Source: Paenibacillus antri
Lineage (GTDB): Bacteria; Bacillota; Bacilli; Paenibacillales; YIM-B00363
Reading direction: 5' to 3'
Assembly (NCBI RefSeq): GCF_005765165.1
Contig: NZ_VCIW01000003.1
Span: 372,001-436,000, forward strand
DNA length: 64,000 nt
This document shows, in pieces, positions 61,210-64,000 of the stretch (position 1 is its first letter; each line of letters begins with the position of its first letter). The position numbers and the translations under genes were made by a program. The notes under the pieces were generated by a model that was not told where the DNA came from, made no database searches, and saw only the letters and a list, made by a program, of their open reading frames with translations.

Positions 61210-62609
61210 GCCGCAAGCGCCCGAACGTGCTGCTCGTCACCGCGGACCAGCTCCGCTACGACGCCGTCGAACCGAACGCCCCCGGCGCGCCGAGCACGCC
61301 GCATCTGGCAAGGCTCGCGGCCGAAGGAGTCCGCTTCGCGCACGCGTATTCGCATATTCCGGTATGCGGGCCGGCGCGACAGTCGCTGCTGTGCGGCCGA
61401 CGGCCGGAGACGTTCGGCGGCCTCTGGAACGCCGGCGGAGCGCTGCCGGTCGCGTCGCTGCCGCCGGACGCCTGGACGTGGTCCCAGGCGCTCGCGGACG
61501 CCGGCTACCGAAGCGCATTCCTCGGCAAGTGGGGCGTGCATCCTACGCTCGATCCGACGAGTTACGGCTACGATACCTACGTCGGGGAATCCGACTATGC
61601 CGCATTTCGGAAAGCGGAATATCTGGAGGTCGAGTTTAAGAACGGCTACTTCGGGGAACCGAACCCGATTCCGGTCGAGGCGTCCTCGACGCATTGGTTC
61701 GCGGATCGGGCGGCGGCGGAGCTGCGCCGTCTCCACGCGTCGGGCGGCCCATGGCATATGGCGATCCATTTCGCCGAACCGCACTTGCCGTGCCGCCCGT
61801 CGGGCCGGTTCGCCGACATGTATGCGCCGGAAGCGATCAAGCCTTGGCCCGGCTTCGAAGAGACGTTCGCGGGCAAACCCTACATACAGCGCCAACAGCT
61901 GTATAACTGGGGCGTCGAACGGTATACGTGGGCGGATTGGTCGCCGATCGTCGCTCGGTACTTCGGCGTCGTCAGCCAGCTCGACGACGCGATCGGCCGC
62001 GTGCTCGGCGCGCTGGACGATCTCGGCGCGGCCGATGACACGCTCCTCGTCTTTACGTCCGATCACGGCGACATGTGCGGGTCGCACCGGATGATGGATA
62101 AACATTACGTCCTATACGACGACGTCGTCCGCGTGCCGATGGCGATGCGTTGGCCCCGCGCGCTTCCGCAGGGGACGGTGCTCGACCGATTCGCTTACAA
62201 CTTTCTGGATTTGGCGCCGACGTTCCTCGAGCTTCTCGAGCTCGAGGCGGACGCGAGCGTTCGAGCCGGCTTCCACGGTCGATCGCTTGCGCCGCTGCTC
62301 TCGGGACGTCCGGATCCTTCTTGGAGGGAAGACGTCGTCGCCACGTATAACGGGCAGCAGTTCGGCTTATACACGCAGCGGATGATCCGCACCGAGCGAT
62401 GGAAGTACGTCTGGAATTTGACCGACGTCGACGAGCTGTACGACGTTCAGGCGGATCCCGGAGAGCTTGAGAACCGAATCGGCGAGACCGAGCTCGCGGA
62501 CACGGTGCGCGGCCTGCGGGTTCGGTTGCACGAGACGCTTCGCCGGGACGGCGACGGCTTCGACAACGAGTGGATGAGGCGCCAGCTGGTCGAAGGCAGG
62601 AAGCTCTAA
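61206..62609 (+). CDS. Cys-type sulfatase (S1 family)
   Basis: Arylsulfatase-like sulfatase of 467 residues, cytosolic by sequence (no signal peptide). N-terminal metal residues in LLVTADQLRYDA, and the CxPxR motif as CGPAR (Cys54, Arg58), the site converted to formylglycine in Cys-type sulfatases. Further metal and active-site elements: GKWGVH, DHGDMCGSH and KHYVLYDD. Family members also include phosphonate hydrolases, so sulfate is likely rather than certain. GTG 61206 overlaps the AraC stop (GTGA). No formylglycine-generating enzyme is in the window; one must be elsewhere. Its last 4 bases overlap convergent PhyH 3. Confidence 0.93.
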   Translation: MSRKRPNVLLVTADQLRYDAVEPNAPGAPSTPHLARLAAEGVRFAHAYSHIPVCGPARQSLLCGRRPETFGGLWNAGGALPVASLPPDAWTWSQALADAGYRSAFLGKWGVHPTLDPTSYGYDTYVGESDYAAFRKAEYLEVEFKNGYFGEPNPIPVEASSTHWFADRAAAELRRLHASGGPWHMAIHFAEPHLPCRPSGRFADMYAPEAIKPWPGFEETFAGKPYIQRQQLYNWGVERYTWADWSPIVARYFGVVSQLDDAIGRVLGALDDLGAADDTLLVFTSDHGDMCGSHRMMDKHYVLYDDVVRVPMAMRWPRALPQGTVLDRFAYNFLDLAPTFLELLELEADASVRAGFHGRSLAPLLSGRPDPSWREDVVATYNGQQFGLYTQRMIRTERWKYVWNLTDVDELYDVQADPGELENRIGETELADTVRGLRVRLHETLRRDGDGFDNEWMRRQLVEGRKL

Positions 62610-63544
62610 CAAATTTTTTCTTGCTGCCAGCGAATGCTCTGATCGAACGGGACGTACTCGAACGCGCTTTCCTTCCAATAATACATAAGCTCTCGACGCG
62701 TCCACCCCTCGTAAAGCTCCTCCCATTCGTACGGACCGTGCGGCCGGAGGGAGGCGGCTTCGATCGGATCGCTCGCCCGTTGGTAACGAAAGTCGCACGA
62801 CAGCCGGATCGTGCCCGGACGAAGGTTGGGCAGCGCCTTGTGCACGGTATGGCTGTGGAACGCGAGCACGTCGCCCGCCTCGAAGTCGACCGTCTCCCAT
62901 TCGTAGTCCAAGCCGCATAGAATCGACTCGAGTCCGCCGGCGCCCGCCGCATGCGTGACGCCGAGCAGCCCTTCGCGATGGCTGCCCTTCAGCACGGCGA
63001 GTCCGCCGAGCGCCCGCGGCACGTCTCCAAGCGGTATCCAGCACGTCCACGTATCCGAACTACCTTGCACATGCAGGAAGTCCTGATGGGACGGCGTCGT
63101 ACGAACGTCCGGATGCGGCAGCATGACGCGGGCGATATTCCGCGGATGCACGAAAGGCTCGCCGCCGAACACGGCCGTCAACATGCGCCGGATCGCCGGC
63201 GCGTGCGCCAGCGCGTGGAACGACTCCAGCTTCTGGATGTCCCGATACACGTCGAGCGGCGCGCCTACGCCGTTCCATGCGACCTCCTCGGCGGTATAGC
63301 GGCGGATGCGCGCTCCGTCGCCGATCGCCTCGTCTTCGCGTCCGGCCTCGAGCAGCTCGTAAGACCGAAGCACGCCGAGAACGTCGCCGCGAACGGCCAT
63401 CACCGTCTCCCTCGGAAGCAGCCCCCGAAAGAAAATCATCCCGTCGAGTTCCGCGCGTTCCCGGATGAGATCCGGCGTTTCGAGCAAGGGCGTCGCGTCT
63501 TGGAACGTGCCGGAGACGGGACGTTTATCGTTGTCCGTCAACAT
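62606..63544 (-). CDS. Phytanoyl-CoA dioxygenase family protein (PhyH 3)
   Basis: Fe(II)/2-oxoglutarate oxygenase of 312 residues. HxD in TPSHQDFLHVQG, distal His in HSHTVHKALPN with the 2-oxoglutarate Arg following in RPGTIRLS. It is longer than PhyH 1 and 2 and differs from them in its context (SHQDF instead of WHQD), so it represents another subgroup. AAGGAGC lies 8-9 bases before ATG 63544. Divergent from the partial AraC gene at 63685, repeating the PhyH 1/AraC layout. Confidence 0.92.
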   Translation of the reverse strand: MLTDNDKRPVSGTFQDATPLLETPDLIRERAELDGMIFFRGLLPRETVMAVRGDVLGVLRSYELLEAGREDEAIGDGARIRRYTAEEVAWNGVGAPLDVYRDIQKLESFHALAHAPAIRRMLTAVFGGEPFVHPRNIARVMLPHPDVRTTPSHQDFLHVQGSSDTWTCWIPLGDVPRALGGLAVLKGSHREGLLGVTHAAGAGGLESILCGLDYEWETVDFEAGDVLAFHSHTVHKALPNLRPGTIRLSCDFRYQRASDPIEAASLRPHGPYEWEELYEGWTRRELMYYWKESAFEYVPFDQSIRWQQEKIC

Positions 63545-63684
63545 TTCGATCAGCTCCTTATATCGCTTGCAGCGGATGTATCGTCAGCGTATCAAACCTG
63601 TCGGCGGTTGTATTTGTCCGATACCCATGGCCCGTTGCACTTTACCGGATTCGGATGACGCTCGGACGAGAGGAGAGACCCCTT

Positions 63685-64000
63685 ATGCCGCTGCTTGCCC
63701 CTTCCGGCGCGGAGTTCGCGCCCGTCGTCGGCTACGCCAATCGGCTCGTGTGCACGCCTTCGGAACGATTCGGGCCTCGCGCGATTTCGGACTTTCAATT
63801 CGTGTTCGTCGCTAGCGGCGCGGGCCGATTCGCAATCGGAGGACGCAGCTACCGCGCCGCTGCAGGCTGCTTGTTTTTCTACGGGCCGGACGTGCCGCAC
63901 GTCATCGAAGCGGACGACGCCGACCCGTTCGTGTTGTACGGCGTTCATTTCATCCCGGAAGGACCGCTGCCGGAGCGCCCGCCGGAGTCGCCCCTCGGCA
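63685..64000 (+). CDS. AraC-family regulator, N-terminal part (cut by window end)
   Basis: Open frame of 105 codons that runs off the window. It starts at ATG 63685 after GAGGAG. The translation is a cupin-type AraC sensor: FGPRAISDFQFVFVASG, GCLFFYGPDVPHVIEADD and VLYGVHFIPE. The HTH is not in view, so the call rests on the sensor domain and its similarity to the AraC at 57378. Divergent from PhyH 3 across 140 bases. Confidence 0.8.
   Translation, partial: MPLLAPSGAEFAPVVGYANRLVCTPSERFGPRAISDFQFVFVASGAGRFAIGGRSYRAAAGCLFFYGPDVPHVIEADDADPFVLYGVHFIPEGPLPERPPESPLG

Noticed and set aside
1-64000. CRISPR arrays, tRNA or rRNA genes, riboswitches, insertion sequences, phage attachment sites
   Set aside because: No repeat-spacer pattern, no cloverleaf-like or rRNA segment, no transposase or integrase motif seen. 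The only long tandem repeat is the 134-bp array, whose units abut without unique spacers.

Overview
The window is about 64 kb of a GC-rich (roughly 60 %) endospore-forming Firmicute. It most resembles the Paenibacillaceae (Paenibacillus or Cohnella type). The evidence is cotE, spoVK and a YjcZ-like sporulation peptide, the Firmicute order cotE-mutS-mutL-miaA-hfq-spoVK, SLH-anchored surface proteins, YesM/YesN-type two-component regulation of a binding-protein transporter that has no ATPase gene beside it, and consistently strong AGGAGG-type ribosome binding sites. No rRNA, tRNA, CRISPR array or intact insertion sequence was seen.

Region 1 (1-17.9 kb) is an accessory patchwork of small regulator-effector units. 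It holds two paralogous TetR regulators with near-identical operators (alpha/beta hydrolase, CPBP membrane protease, MFS exporter), a CxxCxxCC/pentapeptide-repeat fusion, and a PadR-MATE unit facing a serine hydrolase across a palindrome. It also holds a decayed MalT/LuxR remnant, a TetR-cytochrome P450 pair whose control region can be read almost base by base, a YyaL-type thioredoxin-domain protein, an SDR and a D,D-carboxypeptidase.

Region 2 (17.9-24.1 kb) has a secreted GH18 protein with six N-terminal repeats, small conserved genes (YxcD, DUF309, YqkB-like), an M32 carboxypeptidase, a non-coding array of four 134-bp tandem repeats and a 31-residue YjcZ-like peptide.

Region 3 (24.1-40 kb) is the conserved chromosomal core: cotE, an amidoligase-family gene, mutS, an S41 protease, mutL, a methyltransferase, miaA, hfq, a class A penicillin-binding protein, a cyclophilin lipoprotein, a DUF429 protein and spoVK. 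Many of these genes overlap by 1-11 bases, which suggests translational coupling.

Region 4 (40-48.2 kb) is a two-gene surface operon. One protein has three tandem 171-residue modules and a weak SLH-like tail. The other is a 1888-residue beta-helix/Big/LamG/CBM/SLH protein. A promoter and a cre-like site precede the pair.

Region 5 (48.2-64 kb) looks like a catabolic or scavenging island. It has a YesM/YesN two-component system, a solute-binding lipoprotein with two permeases, three phytanoyl-CoA-dioxygenase-family (PhyH) enzymes, four AraC regulators (the last cut by the window edge), a Gfo/Idh/MocA dehydrogenase and a Cys-type sulfatase. Two of the three PhyH genes are divergent from an AraC gene, and cre-like sites mark two promoters. 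Together these suggest import and oxidative or desulfating processing of an unidentified, probably sugar-linked or sulfated, compound. This is the best candidate for an undescribed system; the substrate cannot be told from sequence.
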